Below, one piece after another: positions 28,834 to 37,983 of a stretch of DNA of 49,351 nt. The stretch comes from Gammaproteobacteria bacterium. GTDB lineage: Bacteria > Pseudomonadota > Gammaproteobacteria > Pseudomonadales > Pseudohongiellaceae. The DNA is taken from NCBI GenBank assembly GCA_009844085.1, contig VYCF01000057.1, positions 1 through 49,351 of the forward strand. The letters run 5' to 3'. A program made the position numbers and the translations under genes. The notes beneath the pieces were generated by a model. That model was not told the origin of the DNA and ran no database searches. It saw only the letters and a program-made list of their open reading frames with translations. The stretch's first letter is position 1, and every line of letters begins with the position of its first letter.

Positions 28834-29787
28834 ATGTTTGACCTGGATGGACTGCGCCAGGCGCGGGATGTCGTTGCGCGGCATATGCCGCCGACGCCGC
28901 AATACCGCTGGCCCGGATTATGCGGCCTCGCGGGATGCGAGGTCTGGCTGAAGCACGAAAATCACACGCCTATCGGCGCATTCAAGGTGCGCGGCGGCCT
29001 CGTGTTGCTCGATGAATTGCAGCACGGGCCAGGCCTTCCGCACAAGATCATTACCGCGACCAGGGGAAACCACGGCCAGAGCATTCCCTATGCCGCCTGC
29101 CGCCTCGGCGTCCCCGTCACGGTGTACGCGCCGAAAGGGAACAGCGTGGAGAAAAACGCGGCAATGACCGGTTGGGGCGCGGAACTGATCGAGTTCGGCG
29201 ACGATTTCGAAGAGTCTCGGCTCGAATCGGTGCGGGTCGCCGAGAAAGAAGGCGCGATGATCGTGCCTCCGTTCCATCATGCGCTCGTTCGCGGCGTTGC
29301 GACATACGCCCTTGAGCTTTTCGAGGCGGTCGCCGGTCTCGACGCTGTCTACGTGCCGATCGGCATGGGGTCCGGCATCTGCGGAGTCATCCGGGTGCGG
29401 GACTTGCTCGGTCTGAAAACCGAGGTCGTAGGCGTGGTGGCGAAGAACGCGGCGGCGATGGCGCGGAGCCTGGAAGCGGGCAGGGTGGTTGCGACCGAGT
29501 CGGCCGACACCTTCGCCGACGGCGTGGCGTGCCGCGTGCCGATGGAAGAGCCGCTGGAGATCGTGCGCGAGGGCGCGGCCCGGCTGGTGGAAGTCAGCGA
29601 GGAGGAAATCGCCGAGGCCATGCGCATGTTGTATCGAAGCACGCACAATGTCGCCGAGGGCGCCGGCGCGGCGGCTTTCGCGGCGCTGATGCAGGAGCGG
29701 GAATCGCAGGCCGGGCGCAAGGTAGGGGTGATCCTCACCGGCGGCAACGTCGACGCTGAAGTTTTTCGCAAGGTGCTTGGCGGCTAA
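28834..29787 (+). CDS. Threonine/serine dehydratase family PLP enzyme
   Basis: The protein is 317 residues with the fold II PLP signature: HTPIGAFKVRGG with the Schiff-base lysine, TRGNHGQS for substrate carboxylate, and GMGSGICG for the PLP phosphate. It has no C-terminal ACT regulatory domain, so it is a short, catabolic-type dehydratase or racemase; EutB of hydroxyectoine use is a relative. The start at 28834 has GGGGGAA at a suitable distance; an ATG at 28819 in the same frame lacks one. The substrate is not determined. Confidence 0.85.
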   Translation: MFDLDGLRQARDVVARHMPPTPQYRWPGLCGLAGCEVWLKHENHTPIGAFKVRGGLVLLDELQHGPGLPHKIITATRGNHGQSIPYAACRLGVPVTVYAPKGNSVEKNAAMTGWGAELIEFGDDFEESRLESVRVAEKEGAMIVPPFHHALVRGVATYALELFEAVAGLDAVYVPIGMGSGICGVIRVRDLLGLKTEVVGVVAKNAAAMARSLEAGRVVATESADTFADGVACRVPMEEPLEIVREGAARLVEVSEEEIAEAMRMLYRSTHNVAEGAGAAAFAALMQERESQAGRKVGVILTGGNVDAEVFRKVLGG

Positions 29788-29791
29788 AAAT

Positions 29792-30559
29792 CTAGCGGTG
29801 ATTCCACCAGGCGAGGTCGGAGAAGGAGCGGAGGTCCAGTTCGTGGGTCCAGGCGGAGCGATGTTGGTGGGCGAGGTGGAAATATGTTTCCGCCATCTTT
29901 TCGGGCAGCAGCAATCCGTCCTTTTCCAGACCGCGTTTTTCGCGAAGTTTTCGAAAAGCTTCTTCTCCCAGCATCTTGCCTAGCGTGTCGGGGGCGTCGA
30001 CGGCGCCGTCGACCAATATGTGCGCGACGTGTATCCCCTTGGGGGCGTATTCGGCGTTCAGTGTCTGGCAGAGCATGCGGCGGCCGCCCATCGCGGCAGC
30101 GTGAGAATGCTGCCCGGCGTTGCCGCGGATCGCGGCCGTCGCTGAGGTGACGAGAAACGTGCCGCTGCCTCGTTGTTCCATGATGGGGAGCAATACCTTC
30201 GCCATTCGAAACAAGGCGAACGTGGCCATTCGCCAGCCCAGTTCGAACGCCTTGTGGCTGGTGTCTTCGAGTGAGCGGTTGCCGATCTGCGCGCCCAGGT
30301 TGAACAGGACCACCTCGACAGGACCGATTTCTTTCTCGATCCCGACAATGTGTTCCTCGATCGTGTTTTCGTTCACGGCGTTCAACAGAAACCCGGTCGC
30401 GTCGCCGCCGTCCGCTTGTATGTCTCCGACCAGCTTTTGCAGTCCTGCTTCATCGGTGCGCCGGCACAACACCGCGTGGTAGCCTTCCCCGGCGAATTTC
30501 TTCGCGACGCTGCCGCCGATGCCCGCTCCCGCGCCCATTACAAGACAAACCGGTTTCAT
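29792..30559 (-). CDS. SDR-family protein lacking the YxxxK catalytic pair
   Basis: The 255-residue protein has the Rossmann glycine motif MGAGAGIGG near residues 8-16 and the SDR layout. The core FNLGAQ replaces NNAG. After Ser139 (LVTSA), where Tyr-x3-Lys is expected about 13 residues on, the sequence reads QHSHAAAMGGRR, so neither Tyr nor Lys is present. Dehydrogenase activity by the usual mechanism is doubtful, and a binding or altered catalytic role is possible. It is last in a four-gene - strand run and overlaps the CoA-transferase gene by 4 bp. Confidence 0.8.
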   Translation of the reverse strand: MKPVCLVMGAGAGIGGSVAKKFAGEGYHAVLCRRTDEAGLQKLVGDIQADGGDATGFLLNAVNENTIEEHIVGIEKEIGPVEVVLFNLGAQIGNRSLEDTSHKAFELGWRMATFALFRMAKVLLPIMEQRGSGTFLVTSATAAIRGNAGQHSHAAAMGGRRMLCQTLNAEYAPKGIHVAHILVDGAVDAPDTLGKMLGEEAFRKLREKRGLEKDGLLLPEKMAETYFHLAHQHRSAWTHELDLRSFSDLAWWNHR

Positions 30560-31749
30560 GCGTTCTCTCCTGTGACAATGACCCCTTTCTCGATAAGTTG
30601 CCGCCGTTCCTCTTCCGAGTACCCCAGCCGCTCAAGTATATCGGTCGAATGCTCACCCAGCTTTGGCGCCCGCGCGCCGATCGCGCTCGGCGTCCTGCTG
30701 AATCGCGCCGCCGGTCGCGCCTGACGAACTTCGCCGAACCCCTCATATCTGGTTCTGGCTATCGAATCGCTCGCGACGATCTGCTCGTTGTCCAGCAGTT
30801 GCGTGCGCCTGAGCAAGGGCGCGTTGGGCACATCGTTTTCGTTCAGGCGCGCGAGAATCTCCTCGCTCGGCCACTTTGCGATTTCCGCGCGAGTGATCTC
30901 CTTGCGAATTTGCGCATTCCGCCCCCGGGCGCGCGCCGTCGAGAAACGCTCGTCCTCGATGAGATCTTCCCGCTTGATGGCCCGGCACATGCCGACCCAT
31001 TCCTTGTCGGATATGACGCCTGCCGTTATGTATCCGTCCTGTGTCGGGTATATCAGGTCCATCGAGCCCGACCGTTCCGCGGGGTCGAACTCGGCGTCCT
31101 CGTAGGTTAATCCGCCCATTCCCTCGGGCCAGAGGAAGGCGAGCATGGCGTCCAGCATGGACAGTTTGATGTGCTGTCCCTCACCGGACCTTTCCCGGTG
31201 AAACAGGGCGCTCGAAACAGCCTGGGCCACGGTGAGCGAGGCGACCTTGTCGGCGATGATGACCCTGAACATCTCGGGTTTCCTGTTGAGGCGATTCGCC
31301 TGAATGTCCGTAGCGCCGGAAAGGGCTTGTATCACGGGGTCGTAAACGCGCTGATCGGCATACGGCCCGGTTTCGCCGAAACCGCTGATCGAAACATAGA
31401 TGATGCGTTCGTTCCGAGCGCGGACGGCTTCTGCGCCGAACCCCATGCGTTCCATGGCTCCGGGACGAAAATTCTGCAGCAATACGTCGGCTTGCTCGAT
31501 AAGTCGCCATAGCACATTTTGACCGGCCTCTCGCTTGAGATTCACCGCGATGGATTTCTTGCCGCGGTTACACGAAAAAAAAGTGGGCGGAATTCCGTTG
31601 TGCGGTTGCCCCAGATGGCGCATCTGCTCGCCATGCAGAGGTTCGACCTTGACAACATCGGCGCCTTGGTCGGCCAGCATGGCCGCAGCCACGGGGCCGG
31701 AAACCATGCTAGTGAGATCGAGGACTTGCATGCCTGCCAGCGGTCCCAT
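30556..31749 (-). CDS. Class III (CaiB/BaiF family) CoA-transferase
   Basis: The 397-residue protein shows the family pattern LAGMQVLDLTSMVSGPVAAAMLADQGADVVKVEP, NRGKKSIAVNLK, and SGFGETGPYADQRVYDPVIQALSG. Asp137 in YDPVIQA is the expected catalytic aspartate that forms an acyl-anhydride with the substrate. It moves CoA between carboxylic acids; the acids are unknown. It lies between a GST-like gene (3 bp) and an SDR (overlap of 4 bp), so the three probably act on one carboxylic acid pathway. Confidence 0.92.
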   Translation of the reverse strand: MGPLAGMQVLDLTSMVSGPVAAAMLADQGADVVKVEPLHGEQMRHLGQPHNGIPPTFFSCNRGKKSIAVNLKREAGQNVLWRLIEQADVLLQNFRPGAMERMGFGAEAVRARNERIIYVSISGFGETGPYADQRVYDPVIQALSGATDIQANRLNRKPEMFRVIIADKVASLTVAQAVSSALFHRERSGEGQHIKLSMLDAMLAFLWPEGMGGLTYEDAEFDPAERSGSMDLIYPTQDGYITAGVISDKEWVGMCRAIKREDLIEDERFSTARARGRNAQIRKEITRAEIAKWPSEEILARLNENDVPNAPLLRRTQLLDNEQIVASDSIARTRYEGFGEVRQARPAARFSRTPSAIGARAPKLGEHSTDILERLGYSEEERRQLIEKGVIVTGENA

Positions 31750-31752
31750 TGT

Positions 31753-32523
31753 TCAACCTCCCTTGCGTTCGGAGTAATTGATGGCGCAGGCCTTCCTGTA
31801 GGCCTCGCGTTTCGTGATCGAGTCTCTGTAACCAAGGAGCGAATCCCCCAGGTCGAAGTCGTAACGCACGGCCCAATCCAGACAGGAAACCAGAATGATG
31901 TCGGCCAGGCCAAACCGGTCGCCCACGACGAAGTTGCGATCCTCGAGATGAGTCGCAATCACGGAGAGATGTCTGGAGGCATAGGCTCTGGCGGATGCGA
32001 CGGCTTGCGGGGCTTCACCGTATATTGGCGCGAGAGCGCCATGGCGACGCATGACGTAGAGACTGGTTTCATCGAGTTCGCCATAAAAATAGCTTACCCA
32101 TTCGTCCTCTTTGGCGCGCATCTCCAGGCGTTTCGGGGCGGTGATCGTCGACTTGTCCCCGTAACGGGCAATCAGGTAACGGCTGATGGCTACGCTTTCG
32201 GAAAACACGAGTTCGCCATCGACCAGGCAAGGCACCTTCTGTTTGGGATTGAGCCGGGTGTATTCGTCGGTTTGCGTTTCGCCCGTTCTCGGGCCGATGG
32301 GAACGTGCCGATAGTTCAGACCCAGTTCTTCCGCTGTCCAGACGGGTCTGAGCGTCCGCATCGTGCCCGCGCCCCAGATTTCGATTTTCGGTGAATCTTT
32401 CATGGGCTGTTCAACCCAATGGGCCAGGGGCGTGGCATAGAACCAGAGCAGGGCGCCAGGAAGCAGGAGCAAGAGTGGCAACAGCAGAAAGATCAGCCGT
32501 TTGCCGCGTCTCGTACCCGTCAT
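31753..32523 (-). CDS. Glutathione S-transferase-like protein with N-terminal membrane segment
   Basis: The 256-residue protein begins with a basic patch and a strongly hydrophobic stretch (RLIFLLLPLLLLLPGALLWFY, about residues 9-29), followed from about residue 45 by a GST N-terminal thioredoxin fold (IEIWGAGTMRTLRPVWTAEELGL, KVPCLVDGELVFSESVAI) and a helical C-terminal domain. VPCLVD and ESVAI bind glutathione in the family. A membrane-anchored GST is unusual. An alternative is a cytosolic protein starting at the ATG at 32403, but no better ribosome-binding site is seen there. Confidence 0.8.
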   Translation of the reverse strand: MTGTRRGKRLIFLLLPLLLLLPGALLWFYATPLAHWVEQPMKDSPKIEIWGAGTMRTLRPVWTAEELGLNYRHVPIGPRTGETQTDEYTRLNPKQKVPCLVDGELVFSESVAISRYLIARYGDKSTITAPKRLEMRAKEDEWVSYFYGELDETSLYVMRRHGALAPIYGEAPQAVASARAYASRHLSVIATHLEDRNFVVGDRFGLADIILVSCLDWAVRYDFDLGDSLLGYRDSITKREAYRKACAINYSERKGG

Positions 32524-32535
32524 CGGTGCTGTTGA

Positions 32536-33693
32536 TTACATGGGCTGGGACATGATCATGGCGTGTTCCATGTCCATTGCCGAACGGCTGCGATTGCGCT
32601 CGGATTGCATCAACTCGCCGACCGCGGGGCCTCCCTGGTTATAGATGCCGCCCCGCAATGCGAACAGCAGATAGTTCATGCTGTCGGTGAGGTTTTCAGA
32701 CTTGTTGGTGAAATCCGCGGTCACGGCCGTGATCAATTCGTCCCGGTTGTCGAGATTCGGATACGCCATGATGTCGGTGACGATCGACTCGAGCACGTTC
32801 AGATTGTCGAGGATGATCGCCGCTTCCATGGACTGGCTGTAAAGATTCGGCGCGATGGCGGGCGCCATCGGCAATTCGACCGGCGCCGGGAACATGGTCA
32901 TGCCGCCGGCGGATCCCATCTTGTTCCAGAAGCGCTCAAGTGTCGTGGCGACGCCGCCCCGGACATTGCCGTCGACCGATTCGAGCACTACGGCTTCAAG
33001 GGCAGCGAGTTGCAGCCACTGGTTCGACCATAGAAAGCCGCGCAGCAGCGGAAAACCGCTCTGGAAGGCGTTGGCCTGGGGGTGGGTGAGCAACAGGCTG
33101 ACATTCTTCGGCGTACTCGACACCGAATGAATGTCGTCGGTCATGTATTCGGCGACCGCGTCCTGCACCGCGGCGCGCTTGTCGCCGATCGATTCGTCGA
33201 CGTAAATGGCGAACAACCGGCTTTCAAAGCGGCGGCCGCGTTCGAAAATTTCCGCCGTGTGGCGGTCGATGGAAGCGCTGTTCTGGAAAGAAGCGGCGGC
33301 CTCGGCGGAATCGAATTCCTGCCGCAATTGCTCCTGCAAGGCGACGCGGACTTCGGTTTCAAGCTCGCCGTAAGGATTCGCCATATCCATGGACATGGCC
33401 ACTTCCCCGGCGCTGTGTCCGCCCATGGCCATCATTTCCTGCATGGTCATGTTGGCCATCATGTCCAGTTGCATCGCGAGTTCCATGCGCGCATCCATGG
33501 TTGCCGGGTCCGCGTTGATTTCGGCAATGGCGTCGAGCGCCGCGGCCTGGGTCACGTCAAAGGCGCTGAACAGACCGGCGAGTTCGGGATAGGCGTCGCG
33601 GATGGTTTCTTCGGATTGAGCCCATGCGGCGCCGGCGGCGCCAAGCGCTATGGCCAAGGCAATTGCCCGGCCGGAAATTCTCGTTAAGCTCAT
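32536..33693 (-). CDS. Exported methionine-rich protein of unknown function
   Basis: The 385-residue protein has a signal peptide (MSLTRISGRAIALAIALGAAGAAWA). Residues 66-104 contain thirteen Met and one His in 39 positions, including MxM spacings (M82/M84, M102/M104). The last fifteen residues hold five more Met plus a His. Such Met clusters bind Cu(I) in proteins such as CopG or CusF, so metal binding is plausible but not shown. The rest is mainly helical and not recognised. The ATG at 33693 follows GGGGA; the open frame upstream is ignored. It heads the run with GST, CoA-transferase and SDR genes. Confidence 0.75.
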   Translation of the reverse strand: MSLTRISGRAIALAIALGAAGAAWAQSEETIRDAYPELAGLFSAFDVTQAAALDAIAEINADPATMDARMELAMQLDMMANMTMQEMMAMGGHSAGEVAMSMDMANPYGELETEVRVALQEQLRQEFDSAEAAASFQNSASIDRHTAEIFERGRRFESRLFAIYVDESIGDKRAAVQDAVAEYMTDDIHSVSSTPKNVSLLLTHPQANAFQSGFPLLRGFLWSNQWLQLAALEAVVLESVDGNVRGGVATTLERFWNKMGSAGGMTMFPAPVELPMAPAIAPNLYSQSMEAAIILDNLNVLESIVTDIMAYPNLDNRDELITAVTADFTNKSENLTDSMNYLLFALRGGIYNQGGPAVGELMQSERNRSRSAMDMEHAMIMSQPM

Positions 33694-33825
33694 GCTTGAT
33701 TCCCCATAGATCTGATCTTCGAACGCAGATGCACAATCCGCGTAAAGTATAAACTCATCCCGTTCCCCCGGTGTGATTTTTTGTGACTGGCCCCGGCGAC
33801 AGCGGCGATATCGAAGCCACAACTC

Positions 33826-36126
33826 TTACCGCTGGAACAGGTAGGAGAATTTGACGAACAACTGGTCACCGTCGCGGCGCAGATCCGTGGTGTTTACCAG
33901 CTCCCGTTCGCCCTCGTAATCCACGATCTCGAAATTGCTGCTGTTCGAGTTGTAACCGACGTAGAAGGCCGACCAGGGATTGACCACATATCGCAACAGC
34001 ACATCGAAATTCAGGTTGCGCTCGTCTTCCAGTCTCGTCAGCGGCCCACCCGTGGTTTCCTCGTACTGGGTGATGAAACGCAGCGACCACTCGCGCGTGA
34101 ACTGGTAGTTCCAGTTGGTGCGCAGGATTTCATTGCTGAAAATGCGGGCGCCCGCGGAATTCTGCACTTCGGTGTAGAGATACGTGTTGTTGACCCGCAG
34201 CCGGTCGGTAGGTCGCCACAATGCGTCCGCCGTCACCCGGGCGTGATCGGCCACGTAGGGCAGCGTGCCGATGCTGGGCACGAGGTTCAGCGTCGTGCCC
34301 CAACGGTAGCCGAAACCGAAATCGAGCGTGTTCAGCGAGTTATTCTGGAATTGCACCTGCCAGTCGTTATAGTCGTGATTCTGGGTGGTCATGAGACCCG
34401 GATAGTCGCCTGGCCGCAGGACTTCGTTGTAACCGGTCCAGCCCATGCTGAGCGACGAATTATCGGTGGCGACGTCGAACATGGGTCCGTTCTGGTGGAA
34501 AACCTTGGTGCCGCCCCAGTCTTCGAGATATACGCCGAACCAGGCTACGCCCATCCGGTTGAGCGGAATGTTTTCCGGAAAATGCGTATAGGCGATGCGC
34601 TGGTGCATGCCCGAAATATCGGGCCGGAAGAATCGGTTCATGAAGCCGAGGTCGGTGCGGAAACCCGGGCTGGCTTCGATGAAATGCGTATGCGTGTTCC
34701 AGTTTCGGCCGACGTGATTGACCTGGATGTTGCGCTGTACACCGGTATAACTTTCGCCGTCGGTGGTATAGGGATCGGTGTCGGAGCCAATCAACTGGAA
34801 CTGGCTGATCCAGTTCTCGGTCAGCTTGACGCGGCCGTCGATACTGGCGACGCGGTTGTAGCCGTCCGCGAGTTCGCGGTCGCTGACGAGAAATCCGTAG
34901 CGGTCCTGTTCGCCGACGTCGAGAAAGCCCCGCAAGATGGCGATATTCGCTTTTTCGCCGTTGAGCGGATCGGAGTCGCTTCGATTCTGGCCGGGGGCGG
35001 CGTCATTGATGACGATGCTGCCGAAACCAAAGTTTCCCGAGCGGCCGGTAAAGCGCAGGCCGCCTTCGGGATCGACGATACGGCGGGTGAAGACAAGCGT
35101 TGAGTCAGTGGCGAAAAAGTCCGCGTTTTCGACGAAGAAAGGACGCCGTTCGGGAAACTGCACTTCGAAGCGCTCATTTACGGTGACCTGGGGTTCGTCC
35201 GATTCGATCTGGCTGAAGTCGGGGTTAAAGGTCACGTCGAGCACCATGCTGTCGTTGAAGACGAACTTGGCGTCAACGCCGAGATCCTGCTCGCTCGTGG
35301 TCTCGAAGCCCGGGCCGCCCGCCATGCGTGGATTCAGGGCGTCGACCTCGCGCGCGAACAGGAAGGGAATGACCTGGTAATTGTTGCCCGGCGACACGTC
35401 GCGGATACCGTTCAGCAGGGCGGTCTGGTTCAGACGGCCTTCGATATCGATCGTGTAAGCCGGCCAGAAGGACTGCTCGCTGAGACGTGGAATGATCCGC
35501 GCGAACTGGACCCGCCAGGTCTGTTCGTCGGTATCGGGAAATCGCAGGCTGCGCAAGGGGATGGCCATCTTGACCATGTAGCCCTCGTCGGTGAGTCGGC
35601 CTTCGCTGTCCCAGACGGCTTCAAGGGTGGTGTCGAAACCGCCCCTGCGCGAGGAGCCTTCGGTCCAGCGGGCATCCCATTGGATGCCGAGCGGCGTCGA
35701 ACGGAAAGTGAAGGCCGCGCGCTGGTCGTTGAAAGTGTCGACGGTGATCTCCACGGAATCGTCGCCGTCGATGTTCTCGCGCGAAGACATGTTGGCCCGG
35801 ATTCCCTCGGGCTCGCTGTCGAAGGCGAGGAAGACGACGTGAAGTTCGGTGCGGTCATAGCCGATAAAGACCTCGGTGCGCTGGCTGGCGGGGTCGCCGT
35901 CGTCGGGTTCGCGCTGAATGAAATCTTCTACCTTGGCCATGGAACGGGCCAGCGGCGTGGCGGGTTCCATGCCGGCGAAATCTTCCAGCGACGGCACGCC
36001 GCTGACTTCGGGGATGATCAGATCGTATTGCGCGAATGCGGCCTGGGCCCAAAGCAACATCAACGGCAGCAGCAGCCCGGCAAAAGATTTCCGTGTAAGG
36101 CGACAAATTTCTTTCGTCAAAATCAT
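33826..36126 (-). CDS. DUF5916-type outer-membrane beta-barrel protein with CBM9-like domain
   Basis: The 766-residue protein has a signal peptide ending AAFAQ and a short N-terminal domain (about 35-240) of carbohydrate-binding type 9 style (RTEVFIGYDRTELHVVFLAFDSEPEGIRA, DDSVEITVDTFNDQ). A long C-terminal region follows with alternating hydrophobic strands and many aromatic residues, and FNPDFSQIESDEPQVTVNERFEVQFPERRPFFVEN is characteristic of DUF5916. These proteins are thought to sit in the outer membrane with a role in carbohydrate or other nutrient handling. A GAGG lies a few bases before the ATG. Confidence 0.85.
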   Translation of the reverse strand: MILTKEICRLTRKSFAGLLLPLMLLWAQAAFAQYDLIIPEVSGVPSLEDFAGMEPATPLARSMAKVEDFIQREPDDGDPASQRTEVFIGYDRTELHVVFLAFDSEPEGIRANMSSRENIDGDDSVEITVDTFNDQRAAFTFRSTPLGIQWDARWTEGSSRRGGFDTTLEAVWDSEGRLTDEGYMVKMAIPLRSLRFPDTDEQTWRVQFARIIPRLSEQSFWPAYTIDIEGRLNQTALLNGIRDVSPGNNYQVIPFLFAREVDALNPRMAGGPGFETTSEQDLGVDAKFVFNDSMVLDVTFNPDFSQIESDEPQVTVNERFEVQFPERRPFFVENADFFATDSTLVFTRRIVDPEGGLRFTGRSGNFGFGSIVINDAAPGQNRSDSDPLNGEKANIAILRGFLDVGEQDRYGFLVSDRELADGYNRVASIDGRVKLTENWISQFQLIGSDTDPYTTDGESYTGVQRNIQVNHVGRNWNTHTHFIEASPGFRTDLGFMNRFFRPDISGMHQRIAYTHFPENIPLNRMGVAWFGVYLEDWGGTKVFHQNGPMFDVATDNSSLSMGWTGYNEVLRPGDYPGLMTTQNHDYNDWQVQFQNNSLNTLDFGFGYRWGTTLNLVPSIGTLPYVADHARVTADALWRPTDRLRVNNTYLYTEVQNSAGARIFSNEILRTNWNYQFTREWSLRFITQYEETTGGPLTRLEDERNLNFDVLLRYVVNPWSAFYVGYNSNSSNFEIVDYEGERELVNTTDLRRDGDQLFVKFSYLFQR

Positions 36127-36176
36127 AACCTCGAAACTCCATTCCGATCTTTGGCGACGCCCGGGGGCGCTGGTCT

Positions 36177-36725
36177 TTAATGCAGGTGGCTCTGGTCGAC
36201 GAAGCCATTCCCGTTGGGCATGGCGATTGCCGTGAGCGTCTCGCTGTTGATGGATTGGTCTTCGCCGATGATGCCGTTGAGGAACAGCACGTAGGCAGTT
36301 ACCTGGTATGCCTCTTCGTCGGTAAGGGTCTTGGGCATATCGGCCGGCATGGCCCTGCGGATGAAATCGAACAAGGTGCTGGCATGAGGCCAGAAACTGC
36401 CCACGGTGCGCAGCGGCGACTCCTCGGACCGCATGTCGCCGCCGGCGATGACGGTATTGCCGGAAACGCCTTCGCCATTGACGTTATGGCAGCGAAGGCA
36501 ATTCAGCTCATAGACTTCCCGGCCCTGGCGCGCGGTGCCGGCGCCCGGCGGCATTCCGCTGCCGTCGGGCGCGGCGATCAGGTCGAAACCGCTCAATTGG
36601 TCTTCGCTGATCGGCGTTCCCAATTGGATCCGCGTTTCCTGGGAGCCAACCGGCGCGACCCAGCCGGCAAGAAGGAGCAGCGCCAGGATCCTGCCGAATG
36701 TTACGGCGTTTCTAGACGTAGACAT
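36177..36725 (-). CDS. c-type cytochrome, SoxD/SorB-like
   Basis: The 182-residue protein has a signal peptide (about residues 1-29), one haem site Cys76-x-x-Cys79-His80 (CLRCHN) and the cytochrome c motif AMPADMPKTLTDEEAYQVTAYVLFLNG with a Met suited as axial ligand. It overlaps the sulfite-oxidase-like gene by 14 bp and is almost certainly its electron acceptor. True SoxD is usually longer and diheme, so it resembles SorB-type partners as well. The ATG at 36725 is used. Confidence 0.88.
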   Translation of the reverse strand: MSTSRNAVTFGRILALLLLAGWVAPVGSQETRIQLGTPISEDQLSGFDLIAAPDGSGMPPGAGTARQGREVYELNCLRCHNVNGEGVSGNTVIAGGDMRSEESPLRTVGSFWPHASTLFDFIRRAMPADMPKTLTDEEAYQVTAYVLFLNGIIGEDQSINSETLTAIAMPNGNGFVDQSHLH

Positions 36726-37983
36726 TATTGATCGCCCCGCCGTCGTCCACGCCCCAACTCTGGATGCAATTGTTGTGATAGAAGCTGATCGTGCCCCGCG
36801 CCGCCAGCACCTCGTCGCGAACGGGCTGCACATTGCCGGCACTGTCGGTGGCGCGGCTTTGCAGCACCGCCGAACCGCCGGACCATTCCCAGGGAATCGT
36901 GAAGCGCGCAAGGGCCTTGGCGCCGGGTTCCGATTGCATCTCGGCTTCGGCCCAGGTGTTGCCGCCGTCGGCACTGACTTCAACCCTTTGAATGGCGCCA
37001 TGCCCGGACCAGGCGACGCCGGTGACCTGGTAGATTCCGGGCCGGGGCAGGTTCATCTGGCCCGAAGGCGAAGTGATCAGCGACTTGACGCCCATCGGGA
37101 AGGTGAATTGCAGGCTGCTGCGATCGGGCATGGTGTCGGTATACTTGCTCGTTTCGTCCCGGAACTGGGCCGGCTCGCGCATCAGCTTGAGCTGGGTCAG
37201 CCATTTGACGCTGATATTGCCTTCCCAGCCGGGGCAGAAAAGACGCACCGGATATCCCTGTCCAGGCCGGATCGGCTCCCCGTTTTGATAAAGCGCGACA
37301 AGAACGTCGTCGAGGGCTTTCTCGATGGGAACCGAGCGGCCCATGCTCGCGGCGTCGGCGCCAACCGCGGCGACCCAGCGTGCTTCAGGCAGGACGCTGG
37401 CTTCGTCGAGCAGCGTCGAAAGCGGGATTCCGGTCCATTCCGCGCAGGACAACAGGCCGTGCAGGCTCTGGGCGGTGCCGTCGGCATTGCCGCCGCGCAA
37501 CAGGGCGCCGCTGTTGCCGGAACATTCGAGGAAATAGATCCGGCTGACCATCCGGTACTTCAGCAGATTCTCGTAGCTGAAGACCAGCGGCTGGCGCACG
37601 AGGCCGTTGATGACAAGCATGTGCCCGGCGGGATCGATGTCGGGTATCCCGGCGTGATGACGCTCGAAATGCAAAGCATTCGGCGTAATCGTGCCTTGCA
37701 GGAATTGCAACGGGGAACGCGAGGAACCCCCGCCCGGATAGATCGGGTCGGGAGTGCCCGCCATGCGCTGCAGATTGCCGGCGAATCGCGAGGCCCCGCC
37801 ATAGGCGCTGGCATTCTCGCCAGGCGTGCGCGACCACTCGGGTATCTGCAGCGCAGATCCCGCCTCCTGGCCGAAGACGGCATTCGCACCGGCGGCGCCC
37901 AGGCCGGTCAGGCCGAGTTGCAGCAAATGCCGGCGGTTAAGCAGGCCATTGCCGGCGGCCTTTTCCCATTGCGTTTCGGTCAT
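36712..37983 (-). CDS. Sulfite oxidase / sulfane dehydrogenase (SoxC-like) molybdoenzyme
   Basis: The 423-residue protein belongs to the sulfite oxidase family. A Tat-type signal (NRRHLLQLGLTG, Arg17-Arg18) indicates export of folded enzyme. The molybdenum-binding Cys154 lies in FLECSGNSG, and the C-terminal dimerisation domain includes IYQVTGVAWSGHGAIQRVEVSADGG. It oxidises sulfite or sulfur-bound intermediates at the expense of the adjacent cytochrome. The motif HHAGIPDIDPAGHMLVINGLV is SoxC-like. No other sox genes are present in the window, so sulfite or a sulfonate-derived substrate is as likely as the Sox pathway. Confidence 0.9.
   Translation of the reverse strand: MTETQWEKAAGNGLLNRRHLLQLGLTGLGAAGANAVFGQEAGSALQIPEWSRTPGENASAYGGASRFAGNLQRMAGTPDPIYPGGGSSRSPLQFLQGTITPNALHFERHHAGIPDIDPAGHMLVINGLVRQPLVFSYENLLKYRMVSRIYFLECSGNSGALLRGGNADGTAQSLHGLLSCAEWTGIPLSTLLDEASVLPEARWVAAVGADAASMGRSVPIEKALDDVLVALYQNGEPIRPGQGYPVRLFCPGWEGNISVKWLTQLKLMREPAQFRDETSKYTDTMPDRSSLQFTFPMGVKSLITSPSGQMNLPRPGIYQVTGVAWSGHGAIQRVEVSADGGNTWAEAEMQSEPGAKALARFTIPWEWSGGSAVLQSRATDSAGNVQPVRDEVLAARGTISFYHNNCIQSWGVDDGGAINNVYV

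Noticed and set aside
32403..32405. Internal ATG as the true start of the GST-like gene.
   Set aside because: It would remove the hydrophobic segment, but it has no better ribosome-binding sequence than the ATG at 32523; kept only as an alternative.
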